The notes under the pieces: model-generated
Told to the model about the DNA's origin: nothing
The model's input: only the letters and a program-made list of their open reading frames with translations
Databases searched by the model: none
Shown here: positions 42,607 to 52,323 of the stretch, one piece after another
How the letters are laid out: every line of letters starts with the position of its first letter
How positions within the stretch are numbered: the stretch's first letter is position 1
Assembly: GCF_001570725.1 (NCBI RefSeq)
Contig: NZ_BCNV01000008.1
Coordinates: forward strand, 1-64,000
Source of the DNA: Paenibacillus amylolyticus
GTDB taxonomy: Bacteria > Bacillota > Bacilli > Paenibacillales > Paenibacillaceae
Length of the DNA: 64,000 bases
Direction of reading: 5' to 3'
Position numbers and translations under genes: made by a program

Positions 42607-43479
42607 TCACTCTAACCCAGTAGCTTTCGCTTCCTTCAGCACATCCGTCAGTGCATCATGGATTTTGCCATTGCTGGCAACGACATGGTTCACAGAAAGT
42701 TGATAAGGCGTTCCGATAGTATCGGTTACCTTACCGCCAGATTCTTCAACCAGCAGCGCACCTGCAGCAATATCCCACGGTTTCAATCCAACCTCAGTGT
42801 AGGCGCTGAGACGTCCTGCGGCAACATACGCCAGATGCAGGGCCGCAGATCCGCCCGCACGCAAGTTGCGAACCTGCGGAGCAAGAGCCTGTACAGCCGC
42901 CATATTCAGTGGCAACGCAAAGGTTGTATCTGCCGGGAAGCCAACAGCAATCAGGCTTTGAGCCAGTTCCTTTTCACCAGATACAAGCATCCGGTTTCCG
43001 TGGACATAAGCTCCTTTCCCTTTTTCCGCAACAAACAGTTCATCACGGGAAGGATCGTAGATCACGCCAACAATGACTTCACCATTGTGAGCCAAGGCGA
43101 TGGACACCGAATAAAACGGGAATCCATGTACAAAGTTCGTCGTCCCATCCACAGGATCAACAATCCAGAGGAACTCTTCTTCCTCTGCTTCTTTCAGTGC
43201 TTTTGCCGAAGCTTCCGGTCCCGGTTCGACGCCTTCTTCTCCCAGAATGGCATGGTGGGGAAAATGCGTGAGAATCAGGCGGCGGATCATCTGCTCCGCT
43301 CCTTTATCCACTTCGGTCACCAGATCCTGGGGTGAATATTTCGTTCCAGGTTCGGTTACCGTCCCAAGACGGCTTTTGATCCATTCGCCAGCTTTGGAAG
43401 CTGCATTAATGGCAACGGCAGTATAGCTTTTGCTTGTCACGACATAAGGTATCTTTTCCTTCTCATTCAAAGCGTTCAC
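42607..43479 (-). CDS. suhB: Inositol monophosphatase family protein (SuhB-like)
   Basis: 290 residues of the lithium-sensitive, Mg-dependent phosphatase family. The metal sites are visible as ILGEEG, WIVDPVDGTTNFVHGFPFYS and the late motif KPWDIAAGALLVEESGG. Substrates in bacteria include inositol-1-phosphate and related sugar phosphates. The start appears to be GTG (43479) with a weak GAAAG site upstream, so the exact start is less certain. First gene of a probable two-gene unit with the hypothetical acidic protein. Confidence 0.92.
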   Translation of the reverse strand: MNALNEKEKIPYVVTSKSYTAVAINAASKAGEWIKSRLGTVTEPGTKYSPQDLVTEVDKGAEQMIRRLILTHFPHHAILGEEGVEPGPEASAKALKEAEEEEFLWIVDPVDGTTNFVHGFPFYSVSIALAHNGEVIVGVIYDPSRDELFVAEKGKGAYVHGNRMLVSGEKELAQSLIAVGFPADTTFALPLNMAAVQALAPQVRNLRAGGSAALHLAYVAAGRLSAYTEVGLKPWDIAAGALLVEESGGKVTDTIGTPYQLSVNHVVASNGKIHDALTDVLKEAKATGLE

Positions 43480-43577
43480 TCTACTTTCTATATCAATCTA
43501 CGAAAAGTTGAAATACTTGTTAAAAGTATACGCCCCACAGGTCGTAAAGTTTCTCGTTGCCCAGGCCCCTTTTGGCA

Positions 43578-44579
43578 CTACGGATGAATGATGACGGTAG
43601 ACTCGTCCACCCACTCCACACCCTCTTCGTGATAGAATGCTAGCTTCTGCATCAGTTGCACAAGTGCCTCATCTTTGCGTTTGGCTTCAATCATCACGTC
43701 AAGCCTCGGGGTATCTGCCGCGATGTGACGCAAGAAGTCGAGCAAAGGCTCTACCTCCACGCCATCGGCATGACCTCGCAGATCCTTTTCACTCTTCGGA
43801 CTGGAGACATGGATTTTGGGTGGCAATGGCTGATCAGCCAGTGAATCGGCCTGGGCAAGCGGTGAGTGCCAGGTTTTCAGGATATCAGGCCACAGATCCC
43901 ATGGCCGTTCTCCTTCGTTGTTCACCCACTGGTGATGAATATCCAGTACCATGGGCAATCCCAAGCGCTGGCACACAGCAAGTGTCTCGGGCGCGTTGAA
44001 CGTTTTGTCATCATTTTCGAGTGTCAGTCGCTCCTGGATGTCCCGATCCAGCTTCAAAAAGTGTTCTTCAAAACGAAGCGCCGCCGAAGGCTTGTCCCCG
44101 TATGCACCACCAATATGTATATTGTTCTTGGCAGTCGCATTCAGACCCATAGCATCCAGCATCCGAACATGATGACGAAGGTCGCGAATTGAGTTGTGCA
44201 AAACTTGCTCACGGGGTGTACTAAGTACGGTAAAATGATCCGGATGAAAGGACACACGCATATGATTTGCCTTCACAAAATCACCAATGGCCGCAAAGTC
44301 CTGCTTCAGTGCCGGGAACGGGTCCCAGTCATTCAAGTCTTCGTGTGTCGCCAGTGGAATCAATTTGGATGAAAAGCGATATACATGAATATGACTCCCC
44401 TTGTTGTGCCGGAGCAATCGTAGTGTATTATGCAGGTTCTCGGCTGCAATCCGTTCGAGCTTGCGGATGGCTGCTTCCCTGTCATCGATTTTGTTGAAAC
44501 TGGACATGGTCATGGTCCGGGAAGGTGAGGCATTCTCAACAAGCACGGACATTGCCACATAACCAAAACGTACGAGCAT
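43578..44579 (-). CDS. uvsE: UV damage endonuclease UvsE
   Basis: 333 residues from the ATG at 44579 (MLVRFGYVAMSVLVEN, the canonical UvsE start; GAGAGGA 8 nt upstream). It is a TIM-barrel endonuclease that nicks DNA 5' of UV photoproducts, apurinic sites and other lesions. Metal-binding and catalytic landmarks include SFHPDHFTVL, NNIHIGGAYGDK, LDIHHQW and DVMIEAKRKDEAL. In spore formers it complements spore photoproduct repair. The frame is open 14 codons further upstream but without a site. Monocistronic. Confidence 0.94.
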   Translation of the reverse strand: MLVRFGYVAMSVLVENASPSRTMTMSSFNKIDDREAAIRKLERIAAENLHNTLRLLRHNKGSHIHVYRFSSKLIPLATHEDLNDWDPFPALKQDFAAIGDFVKANHMRVSFHPDHFTVLSTPREQVLHNSIRDLRHHVRMLDAMGLNATAKNNIHIGGAYGDKPSAALRFEEHFLKLDRDIQERLTLENDDKTFNAPETLAVCQRLGLPMVLDIHHQWVNNEGERPWDLWPDILKTWHSPLAQADSLADQPLPPKIHVSSPKSEKDLRGHADGVEVEPLLDFLRHIAADTPRLDVMIEAKRKDEALVQLMQKLAFYHEEGVEWVDESTVIIHP

Positions 44580-44736
44580 GAATTTCTTCCTCTCTGTTAG
44601 GGCGGAAAACCCACACGGCATATTTAGCCGTCAGGATGTACCGTCACTGTATATAACCAAGTTTTACCCTAAAAGAGTGACCATAATCGTATTTTCGCAA
44701 ATCAGCTCTTCCGCCCCACACTCACAATCACAACAA

Positions 44737-45060
44737 CTATTCCTGTGCCTGCTCTCCAAAGAACATCTCGTCCGCAAGTGCGGTCTGGATGCGTGATTCT
44801 TCCTCGGTCAGTTTGCGGATCAATTGCATCTCTACCTCGGTTACTTCTTGGCCCTGGAAGTTGATCTCTGCAATGGAAACCACGATCTTCACGATGGCTA
44901 CAGCCACGTTATCTGGTGTATAAGCAATGACTTTCTGGCCGGTAGGAAATACCCGGAAGCCCTGTTTAACCATTTTGCCGCGACCGTATTCAAGCAGTTC
45001 GAACAGCTCCTGCTCACTCTTGAATTTGCATACGGAATTGAATTCAGTCTGAAATCCCAT
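44737..45060 (-). CDS. Conserved-looking hypothetical protein
   Basis: 107 residues with a compact mixed alpha/beta pattern: FNSVCKFKSEQELFELLEYG, then beta-rich GFRVFPTGQKVIAYT, VAIVKIVVSIAEINF, and a C-terminal helix VEMQLIRKLTEEESRIQTAL. No signal peptide or membrane segment, one cysteine. CAGGAGGGG lies before the ATG. It directly follows ddl (30 nt gap) on the same strand, so co-expression is likely. No family recognised and no function proposed. Confidence 0.75.
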   Translation of the reverse strand: MGFQTEFNSVCKFKSEQELFELLEYGRGKMVKQGFRVFPTGQKVIAYTPDNVAVAIVKIVVSIAEINFQGQEVTEVEMQLIRKLTEEESRIQTALADEMFFGEQAQE

Positions 45061-45090
45061 GCATACCCCTCCTGATCTTGTCGTCTTCGT

Positions 45091-46191
45091 CTACGCCTGT
45101 ACACCGTTCTCGTAATTCAGTGCCTGCTTGCGGTTGTAACGCTCCAGTGCCAGTTCAATCATGCGATCCAGCAGCTCAGCATAAGATACACCTGTCTCGC
45201 GCCACAGCAGTGGATACATGCTGTACGGTGTGAACCCAGGCATGGTGTTGACTTCATTAATAAGTAATGCGCCGTCCGTTTTCCGAATGAAGAAGTCTGC
45301 ACGGGAAATGCCGTTACCTTCAATCGCACGGAAAGCCTGCAATGCGGCTTCGCGAATGCGATCTGCTGCCTCAGGGTCCAGTGGTGCCGGAATCAGCATC
45401 TGAGATTGACCATCAATATACTTGGCTGCATAGTCATAATATTCACCGGAGGATACAATCTCCCCAGGAACGGAAGCCATAGGCTCGTCATTGCCGAGGA
45501 CGCTAACCTCAACCTCGCGTGCTTCAACGAACTCCTCAATGACGACCTTCGTATCGTACCGAAGTGCGAACTCGACAGCTGTTTTCAACTCATCGCGGTT
45601 ACGCGCTTTGGAGATGCCTACGCTGGAGCCCAGATTTGCCGGTTTGATAAAACAAGGATACCCCAGCTGATCTTCGACCTGTACGATCATTTCGTGCTCG
45701 GTCTGTTTCCATTGTGTCGCATTAAAATACGTAAAGGCACATTGGTCAATGCCAGCCTGTGCAAACAGCTTCTTCATGACCACTTTATCCATGCCACCAG
45801 CTGAAGCGAGTACACCTGCACCTACATATGGCATATCCGCCATCTCGAACATGCCCTGAATGGTACCATCTTCACCAAATGTACCATGCAGCAGAGGGAA
45901 CATAACGTCCAGCGCTTCCGCTCCGCCATACAAACGGCCAAACAGTGCGTTTAGCGCATCCTGAGTTCCACCTGCCGATTGCTCCAGCTTCAAATCTTCA
46001 ATCTGCGCGAACGGCGCATGCATGACAGGTCCTTTTTTCCACGTCCCCTGCTTGGAGATATAAAAAGGAACCAGTTCATACTTCTCATAATCAAATGCGT
46101 TCGTTACAGCAAACGCCGTCTGCAGCGACACCTCGTGCTCGCCCGATTTTCCGCCGTACACGACGCCTACTTTTAATTTATCCATACTCAT
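45091..46191 (-). CDS. ddl: D-alanine--D-alanine ligase
   Basis: 366-residue ATP-grasp ligase that makes D-Ala-D-Ala for peptidoglycan. Landmarks are GGKSGEHEVSL, HGTFGEDGTIQG, KPANLGSSVGISKA and the closing RADFFI...NEVNTMPGFTPYSMYP. The omega-loop reads SGEYYDYAAKYI, with the EYYDY form of ordinary D-Ala-D-Ala ligases rather than the D-Ala-D-Lac ligases of vancomycin resistance. I start at ATG 46191 (GGAGG 6 nt upstream). It lies 5 kb from a vanRSYZ-like cluster, but with aconitase in between. Confidence 0.95.
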   Translation of the reverse strand: MSMDKLKVGVVYGGKSGEHEVSLQTAFAVTNAFDYEKYELVPFYISKQGTWKKGPVMHAPFAQIEDLKLEQSAGGTQDALNALFGRLYGGAEALDVMFPLLHGTFGEDGTIQGMFEMADMPYVGAGVLASAGGMDKVVMKKLFAQAGIDQCAFTYFNATQWKQTEHEMIVQVEDQLGYPCFIKPANLGSSVGISKARNRDELKTAVEFALRYDTKVVIEEFVEAREVEVSVLGNDEPMASVPGEIVSSGEYYDYAAKYIDGQSQMLIPAPLDPEAADRIREAALQAFRAIEGNGISRADFFIRKTDGALLINEVNTMPGFTPYSMYPLLWRETGVSYAELLDRMIELALERYNRKQALNYENGVQA

Positions 46192-46328
46192 GCGTAACCT
46201 CCGATTATCTGTGCCTGATGCTGTCATCCTTGCATGCTCAGCACCCTTGTTATTCTGCTTGCGTTACATGGTCTTATTTTACACGGAACTGGATGTCTGC
46301 GTCACCGCATCCCGAAAATCTTTCGTCA

Positions 46329-47327
46329 TTAAAACTCGTCTGCAATATGAAAAAGCCGGTATACCGTCCGCTCCGTCCAAGCGTAAGAATCCCGGTAATC
46401 CCAATATCGGTGACGGCTGCTAACCGTATGTGCGTTAACCAGCGGCATACCACCCGCATCAAATGCGGTTACAACGGTGCTATGCTGAAATCGCCCATCT
46501 CCATCCCAATCATAGAGAATAACATCTCCCAGCATCAGCTGCTCAGGACGATCCACAACTGTTGCAGTCAGACCCCAGCTGCTGCCTGATAAATAACGCT
46601 CCAGACTATTGGAGACCGCCCAGCTGTAACTCCACATTTCGGAGCCATTTACATACCCTTTATACCACCAACCAGCTTCTCTTCTACCAGTATAGTGGAT
46701 GGGTGCGCCCCCTGCAAAGAGACATTGGGACACGTAATTGGTGCAATCCACATCAAATTCCTCAAATGCCGGATTCCCCGCATTCCACCATCGATCCGCA
46801 TAGGCAACCGCCAGATCCCTGCGATATGCCTGCTGACGTGAGCTTCTGCCTTGACCCAAAACTTCCCGATTCAGCAGCGGCCGGTTCATCGCCTGTACAA
46901 AATCGGCCTGTTGAAACGGACGTCCTTCCCCAGCGGGGCGACGCTCCGGCACTTCCCGCTCGACCCGTCCAATGATCCATCCACCACTCTGCCGCAGAAA
47001 GGTTAACCGCTCCCGCTCAATCCGGTCCTCCCGGTGTGTGATCCCACTCTTCTCGTAGAACAGTCTGCTGTACAATTGTACATCCACCACCGCTTCTTCC
47101 TGTCCATCCATTAGCGTGCGCACAAGCTTGGCGCTGGTCTCACTGCGAAGAGGCACGGCGCGCCGCTTACGGTACCATTCGTCCAGCCTTGCCATACGCT
47201 CTCCCCGTTCCACCACGAAGTCAGGATCAGTAACGATCCGTTCGCTGGTCTGTGGACGGTAGTCGATCTCACAGCGATTGTACTGGTTCACGTAAGTATA
47301 TAAGGCACTCTTCCATTCCCGTTCCAA
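46329..47327 (-). CDS. Putative amidase domain protein (Amidase_6 family)
   Basis: 332 residues from a TTG at 47327 that follows AAGGGGG by 8 nt; an ATG at 47348 is possible but lies on poorer context. The C-terminal 160 residues show the Amidase_6 papain-like pattern: FDVDCTNYVSQCLFAGG with the catalytic cysteine, GDVILYD, FQHSTVV with the histidine, and VNAHT. The N-terminal half is a charged region seen in Paenibacillus and Bacillus relatives. No signal peptide is apparent. It may cleave peptide bonds of wall or spore material; substrate unknown. Confidence 0.8.
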   Translation of the reverse strand: MEREWKSALYTYVNQYNRCEIDYRPQTSERIVTDPDFVVERGERMARLDEWYRKRRAVPLRSETSAKLVRTLMDGQEEAVVDVQLYSRLFYEKSGITHREDRIERERLTFLRQSGGWIIGRVEREVPERRPAGEGRPFQQADFVQAMNRPLLNREVLGQGRSSRQQAYRRDLAVAYADRWWNAGNPAFEEFDVDCTNYVSQCLFAGGAPIHYTGRREAGWWYKGYVNGSEMWSYSWAVSNSLERYLSGSSWGLTATVVDRPEQLMLGDVILYDWDGDGRFQHSTVVTAFDAGGMPLVNAHTVSSRHRYWDYRDSYAWTERTVYRLFHIADEF

Positions 47328-47510
47328 GCCTATGTCCCCCTTTGGCATGAGTTCTGTCTGGAATATTTCATTGCATATATAAACTCCTACTATTCATATG
47401 AGAGGGTCTTCAGATGTATGTACATAGCTCGGGATGAAGACTCAAAATTCGGCAAATACAGGTACATGATATTTCTTATTCCTTCTTGATTCACGAAAAC
47501 GCCTTCATTG

Positions 47511-47608
47511 GTTCAAAAGCTTGATTGAACAGGTAAAAAGCCCTTTACGTACGGAGGTGAAAACGGTATACTTAAAACTAAAGTTATGATTATGAAATTA
47601 CGTTTCAC
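47511..47608 (+). promoter_or_regulatory. acnA promoter with two flanking palindromes
   Basis: TTTACG (47544-47549), a 17-nt spacer and TATACT (47567-47572) form a plausible sigma-A promoter about 140 nt upstream of acnA. A palindrome GTTCAA-8-TTGAAC (47511-47530) lies just above the -35, and TGAAATTACGTTTCA (47594-47608) lies about 20 nt after the expected start. Both are placed as operators would be. In B. subtilis citB is controlled by CcpC, CodY and AbrB, but I cannot assign these sites to a protein. Confidence 0.5.
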
Positions 47609-47710
47609 CTGATGAAACTAACGAACGAGAACACGGAACGATGAAGGCCTGTTCTTCACCTAAATGAACGTTTTCTTCATCTCACCGACACATCCCAAGG
47701 AGGTACATGT

Positions 47711-50425
47711 ATGTCAGCAAAGAATCATTTCTCCGCCGCTCGCAGTCTTGAGGTTGGAGGCAAGTCTTACCGCTACTACAGTCTCGATGCTCTTCAGGAA
47801 GGCGGCCACGGCGATCTTTCCAGGCTCCCTTTCTCCATTAAAGTGTTGCTTGAAGCAGCAATTCGTCAATTCGACGGACGTGCCATTACCGAAGAACACG
47901 TAAAACAACTGACCGGCTGGGCAGATGGCCGTGACAATAACAAGGAAATTCCATTCATCCCTGCACGTATCGTTCTGCAGGATTTCACCGGGGTACCGGT
48001 TGTCGTTGACCTCGCTGCAATGCGTGATACCGTGAAAAAAGCAGGCGGCGACCCGAAACAGATCAACCCGCTCGTACCCGTCGATCTCGTTATCGACCAC
48101 TCCGTTATGGTTGATGCTTTCGGTACCAACGATGCACTTGATTACAATATCCAAGTCGAGTTCGAGCGTAATGAAGAGCGGTATCGCTTCTTGCGTTGGG
48201 CACAAACGGCATTCAACAACTTCCGTGCAGTTCCACCATCCACAGGTATCGTTCACCAGGTTAACCTGGAGTATCTGGCTTCCGTGGCAGCAACGAAAAC
48301 GGTGGACGGCGAGACCGTTGTATTCCCGGATTCCCTCGTAGGTACAGACTCCCACACCACCATGATCAACGGACTTGGCGTTGTTGGTTGGGGTGTTGGT
48401 GGAATCGAGGCCGAAGCAGGCATGCTGGGTCAACCGCTTTATTTTGTAACACCGGACGTTATCGGTTTCAAACTGACAGGCAGCCTGAGCGAAGGCGCAA
48501 CAGCAACGGATCTGGCACTCACCGTTACCCAATTGCTTCGTAAAAAAGGCGTTGTTGGTAAATTCGTTGAGTTCTACGGACCAGGTCTTGCCAACATCGG
48601 TCTGGCTGACCGTGCGACAGTTGCCAACATGGCACCAGAGTACGGAGCTACCATCGGCTTCTTCCCTGTCGATAGTGAAACGTTGAACTATCTGCGCAGC
48701 ACTGGTCGTCCTGACGAGCAGGTTGAATTGGTTGAAGCTTACTACAAAGCTCAAGGCATGTTCCGTACTTCCAGCACCGTTGATCCTGAATTCACAGATG
48801 TGATTGAACTGGATCTCGGCTCTGTTGTACCAAGTCTTGCAGGACCAAAACGTCCACAGGATCGCATCGAGCTGACACAAATGAAAGAAAGCTTCAACAG
48901 CATCATCCGTACACCTGTAGATAAAGGCGGCTACGGTCTGAGCGATGAGAAAATCGAACAAACCGTACCTGTGAAGCACCCGAACGGTTCCTCTAGTGAA
49001 CTGAAAGCAGGCGCTGTTGTGATCGCGGCGATCACAAGTTGTACGAATACTTCGAATCCGAGTGTTATGGTCGGAGCGGGACTGCTGGCGAAAAAAGCAG
49101 TTGAACGCGGCTTGACCAAACCAGGATATGTGAAAAGCAGTCTGACACCAGGTTCCCTTGTTGTTACCGAGTATCTGGAAAAAGCAGGCCTGATCACGTA
49201 TCTCGACAAACTCGGATTCAACGTTGCCGGCTACGGTTGTGCAACATGCATCGGTAACTCCGGTCCACTGCCGGACGAAGTGAGCGAAGCTATTGCTGAG
49301 AACGATATGACCGTAGCGGCTGTATTGTCCGGTAACCGTAACTTCGAAGGCCGTGTGCATGCACAAGTTAAAGCCAACTACCTGGCATCTCCACCACTCG
49401 TTGTGGCATATGCACTTGCAGGTACAGTGAATATTGACTTTGAAACCGATCCAATTGGTTATGATACGAACAATGAGCCTGTATTCCTGAAAGACCTCTG
49501 GCCTAGCTCCGAGGAAATCAAGGATACCATCGCTAGTTCCCTGAACGCTCAGATGTTCCGCAACAAGTACGAGAACGTATTTACAGCTAATGAGCGTTGG
49601 AATGCAATCTCTGTACCGGAAGGCGAATTGTACGAGTGGGATCCGAACTCCACGTACATTCAGAACCCTCCGTTCTTCCAAGAGCTTGGCGACAAATTGA
49701 ACGATATCGCAGATATCCGTTCTGCACGCGTGATGGCATTGCTTGCGGATTCCGTAACAACGGACCATATCTCGCCAGCAGGTAATATTGCCGTATCCAG
49801 CCCGGCTGGACTGTACTTGAAAGAGCATGGCGTAGAGCGCAAAGACTTTAACTCCTACGGTTCACGCCGTGGTAACCATGAAGTAATGATGCGTGGTACG
49901 TTCGCCAACATTCGTATTCGTAACCAGGTGGCTCCGGGCACCGAGGGCGGTATTACGAAGTACCTGCCAACGGACGAAGAAATGTCCATCTACGATGCTT
50001 CCATGAAGTATCAGGATGAAGGACAGAACCTGATCGTTATCGCAGGTAAAGAGTATGGTACAGGAAGCTCCCGTGACTGGGCGGCAAAAGGAACATTCCT
50101 GCTCGGCGTCAAAGCCGTTATCGCAGAAAGCTTCGAGCGGATTCACCGCAGTAACCTGGTCGGCATGGGCGTAATGCCATTGCAATTCCAGGAAGGTCAC
50201 GGCTGGTCCAGCCTTGGTCTGAACGGACGTGAAACTTATGACATTACTGGCCTCAGCAATGATGTGAAGCCAGGACAAGAGTTGAAAGTAACCGTAACTC
50301 GTGAGGACGGTACACAGTTCGACTTCCCTGTCATTGCTCGTCTGGACAGCATGGTTGACGTGGATTACTACCATAATGGCGGTATCCTGCAGACCGTATT
50401 GCGTCAAATGATGAAAAAAGCTTAA
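47711..50425 (+). CDS. acnA: Aconitate hydratase
   Basis: 904-residue AcnA-type aconitase interconverting citrate and isocitrate in the TCA cycle. The [4Fe-4S] cluster cysteines are in TSCTNTSNPSVM and YGCATCIGNSG. Other family motifs are GTDSHTTMINGLGVVGWGVG, GSRRGNHEVMMRGTFANIRI and YGTGSSRDWAAKG. Iron-regulatory RNA binding by the apo form is known for the Bacillus enzyme. AAGGAGGTACATGT precedes the ATG. It is monocistronic with a strong terminator. Confidence 0.98.
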   Translation: MSAKNHFSAARSLEVGGKSYRYYSLDALQEGGHGDLSRLPFSIKVLLEAAIRQFDGRAITEEHVKQLTGWADGRDNNKEIPFIPARIVLQDFTGVPVVVDLAAMRDTVKKAGGDPKQINPLVPVDLVIDHSVMVDAFGTNDALDYNIQVEFERNEERYRFLRWAQTAFNNFRAVPPSTGIVHQVNLEYLASVAATKTVDGETVVFPDSLVGTDSHTTMINGLGVVGWGVGGIEAEAGMLGQPLYFVTPDVIGFKLTGSLSEGATATDLALTVTQLLRKKGVVGKFVEFYGPGLANIGLADRATVANMAPEYGATIGFFPVDSETLNYLRSTGRPDEQVELVEAYYKAQGMFRTSSTVDPEFTDVIELDLGSVVPSLAGPKRPQDRIELTQMKESFNSIIRTPVDKGGYGLSDEKIEQTVPVKHPNGSSSELKAGAVVIAAITSCTNTSNPSVMVGAGLLAKKAVERGLTKPGYVKSSLTPGSLVVTEYLEKAGLITYLDKLGFNVAGYGCATCIGNSGPLPDEVSEAIAENDMTVAAVLSGNRNFEGRVHAQVKANYLASPPLVVAYALAGTVNIDFETDPIGYDTNNEPVFLKDLWPSSEEIKDTIASSLNAQMFRNKYENVFTANERWNAISVPEGELYEWDPNSTYIQNPPFFQELGDKLNDIADIRSARVMALLADSVTTDHISPAGNIAVSSPAGLYLKEHGVERKDFNSYGSRRGNHEVMMRGTFANIRIRNQVAPGTEGGITKYLPTDEEMSIYDASMKYQDEGQNLIVIAGKEYGTGSSRDWAAKGTFLLGVKAVIAESFERIHRSNLVGMGVMPLQFQEGHGWSSLGLNGRETYDITGLSNDVKPGQELKVTVTREDGTQFDFPVIARLDSMVDVDYYHNGGILQTVLRQMMKKA

Positions 50426-50460
50426 TGACATGAATCATTAATGTGATGAAGTCATACAGA

Positions 50461-50507
50461 AAAGCTCCCCGCCACGTGCACTCAGCACGTAATGGGGAGC
50501 TTTTTTG
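50461..50507 (+). terminator. acnA terminator
   Basis: AAAAGCTCCCC pairs with GGGGAGCTTTT, with an inner GTGC/GCAC stem, and is followed by a T-run. Confidence 0.92.
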
Positions 50508-50549
50508 GCTTTACTTTATACAATCAGGATATTAAAATTCAACCTCCTT

Positions 50550-50759
50550 CTAATGTCCAATGTGATGTGAGGCTTGATCTAACAGTTGAATCGTACCCAT
50601 AATCAGAAACAGACATGACATGATAATGAGCGAGCCGCCAACCCATCGCGACATGATTACTCGCTCCGTAATCTGTTTCTCCGAAGCATCCGTTATACTG
50701 TGTGGATACACGAGAAACATTAACCCTGCGCTAATGAACAGTACAGCCATGATAATCAA
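50550..50759 (-). CDS. Small membrane protein, last gene of the van-like cluster
   Basis: 69 residues with two predicted membrane helices (about 3-20 and 40-60). The start is probably TTG 50759 with GGAGGG 6 nt upstream; an ATG three codons later is also possible. It follows the VanZ-like gene by 12 nt on the same strand, so it belongs to that transcript. No family recognised. Confidence 0.7.
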   Translation of the reverse strand: MIIMAVLFISAGLMFLVYPHSITDASEKQITERVIMSRWVGGSLIIMSCLFLIMGTIQLLDQASHHIGH

Positions 50760-50771
50760 CGTAATCCCTCC

Positions 50772-51332
50772 TTACACATGACTTTCCTTAGAATTTAACT
50801 TCTTCGTCGTCACGCGGGATTCTCCTCCCACCAACACCTTTTTCAGGCCGATGACCATGGTGAAAATGATATATCCAATCAAGCCGCCGAGGGTATTGAG
50901 CATCAGATCATCCACATCGAATATGCCCATGCCCGTCACTAACTGTGTCACTTCATAGCCCAGACTGAGCAGCAGAGACAGCAAGAGTACCTTTACGCCA
51001 GAGAATAACTTGTTGCCCGTTAACACAGGAATGAAGAGGCCCAGTGGGATAAAAGCCAGTATATTGCCTACCAGATGGATTGCGGTACCTGGACGATGTA
51101 AAGACAGGCTGTTCCAGTCTCGTGATATTTCCTGAAATGGAGTCAGGTTGACGGTTCGCGTATGGACCAGATCCGGTTGTTGCAAGAACGCCATCAGTCG
51201 ATCCTTCACAATGCCAAAATCGACTGGACTTCCTTTGAACAGGATCAGCTTCGTCAACAGATATAAATAGATAATGAAAACGGCAATCCAAAGGATGTAA
51301 TGTTTGCTTTTCTTCTGGTTGTTATGCTTCAT
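50772..51332 (-). CDS. vanZ: VanZ family protein
   Basis: 186 residues with four to five membrane helices and the VanZ pattern: NLTPFQEI near residue 62, NILAFIPLGLFIP near 88, SLGYEVTQL and FDVDDLMLNTLGGLIGY near 120-155. VanZ proteins lower sensitivity to teicoplanin and other lipoglycopeptides by an unclear mechanism. GGGAGG precedes the ATG, 28 nt downstream of the carboxypeptidase gene. Confidence 0.9.
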   Translation of the reverse strand: MKHNNQKKSKHYILWIAVFIIYLYLLTKLILFKGSPVDFGIVKDRLMAFLQQPDLVHTRTVNLTPFQEISRDWNSLSLHRPGTAIHLVGNILAFIPLGLFIPVLTGNKLFSGVKVLLLSLLLSLGYEVTQLVTGMGIFDVDDLMLNTLGGLIGYIIFTMVIGLKKVLVGGESRVTTKKLNSKESHV

Positions 51333-51360
51333 GTTGTTCTGCCTCCCTTGCGTTGCCCTG

Positions 51361-52224
51361 TTATTTCTTTACGGTGACAATGACGCCATCCATGTTATCA
51401 CCCGATATTTCAGTGTGGCCTTGCTCAGGTATGTAAACGGTCGTATCTTGGGTGGCCCTATAATAGCGGATATGGTATTCTTCACCCTCTACTTCCACAG
51501 TAATGTTCTCTTTCTCTTTTAGCAAATCCAGATACTGTTCCAGCACCAGATTATTCTTATACATGACAGCACTGTGCGGCAGCCCTACATATCGAAAATG
51601 CCATGGTTCATACTGTATACCCGTGATACGCACTTTATCCTTCGGGTAACGCAAAATAAATCCGTATTTCCATGCATTCTTCTCCAGCCATGCACCCTCT
51701 GGCGCTTCATTCATGGCAGCCAAGCTGGAACCGATATCCAGGGATAACCCGAGATTGTGCTCACTGTGTCCCGCAGGAAGTGCATAGTCTGAACCCTTTT
51801 CCCGATATAACTCATCCTGCTTTTCAAAGTCCCTGTACCCGCTGCTGACGAGAAAATATCGGACTCCCTCTTCGCCTGCTGCTTCAACCATCCTCTGAAA
51901 CTCATGCGCCACCTGTCGTGATAACATGATTTTCTGATCCAGTATCCCATATCCACGAAGCAGATCATCCTCATGTGCCACATATACAATATCGGATTTA
52001 ACCCCTTCCGGGTGAACGGGGTACTGCTTATCAACCAGTAACAAGTTTCCCTTATGTACCTGATCCTGAATATTTCCCGTGACGGATACCGTATAACCTG
52101 CAGGATTTTCACGTGTATTCTGAATTTCGATGGGCAGCTCATTTTTCTGCTGAATCCATCCCGGTGATTGCGTAACGATATATCCGATCAAAATAATACA
52201 TATCAAAAAGCCCCACTTCTTCAT
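51361..52224 (-). CDS. vanY: D-Ala-D-Ala carboxypeptidase (VanY, peptidase M15B)
   Basis: 287 residues with one N-terminal membrane anchor (about 4-20). The M15B zinc site is clear: HSEHNLGLSLDIG (the SxHxxGxAxD-type motif) and EPWHFRYVG, plus SGYRDFEKQDELY. The enzyme removes the terminal D-Ala of peptidoglycan stem peptides outside the membrane. I chose ATG 52224 with AAAGGAGGAAC upstream; the longer frame to 52290 lacks a site. It lies 99 nt after the kinase gene in the same direction. Confidence 0.92.
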   Translation of the reverse strand: MKKWGFLICIILIGYIVTQSPGWIQQKNELPIEIQNTRENPAGYTVSVTGNIQDQVHKGNLLLVDKQYPVHPEGVKSDIVYVAHEDDLLRGYGILDQKIMLSRQVAHEFQRMVEAAGEEGVRYFLVSSGYRDFEKQDELYREKGSDYALPAGHSEHNLGLSLDIGSSLAAMNEAPEGAWLEKNAWKYGFILRYPKDKVRITGIQYEPWHFRYVGLPHSAVMYKNNLVLEQYLDLLKEKENITVEVEGEEYHIRYYRATQDTTVYIPEQGHTEISGDNMDGVIVTVKK

Positions 52225-52323
52225 GCTTGTTCCTCCTTTTACCTCATACATCAAGGATAGACAACACAAGTTAAAGAAAAAGCAGGGCAATTTTAAAGTT
52301 TTTCTTAAATTTGACGTCGAATC

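Noticed and set aside
47714..49828. 704-codon open frame on the minus strand
   Set aside because: Antisense shadow of aconitase; the codon pattern of the highly expressed acnA gene leaves the opposite frame open. No ribosome site and no protein-like composition.
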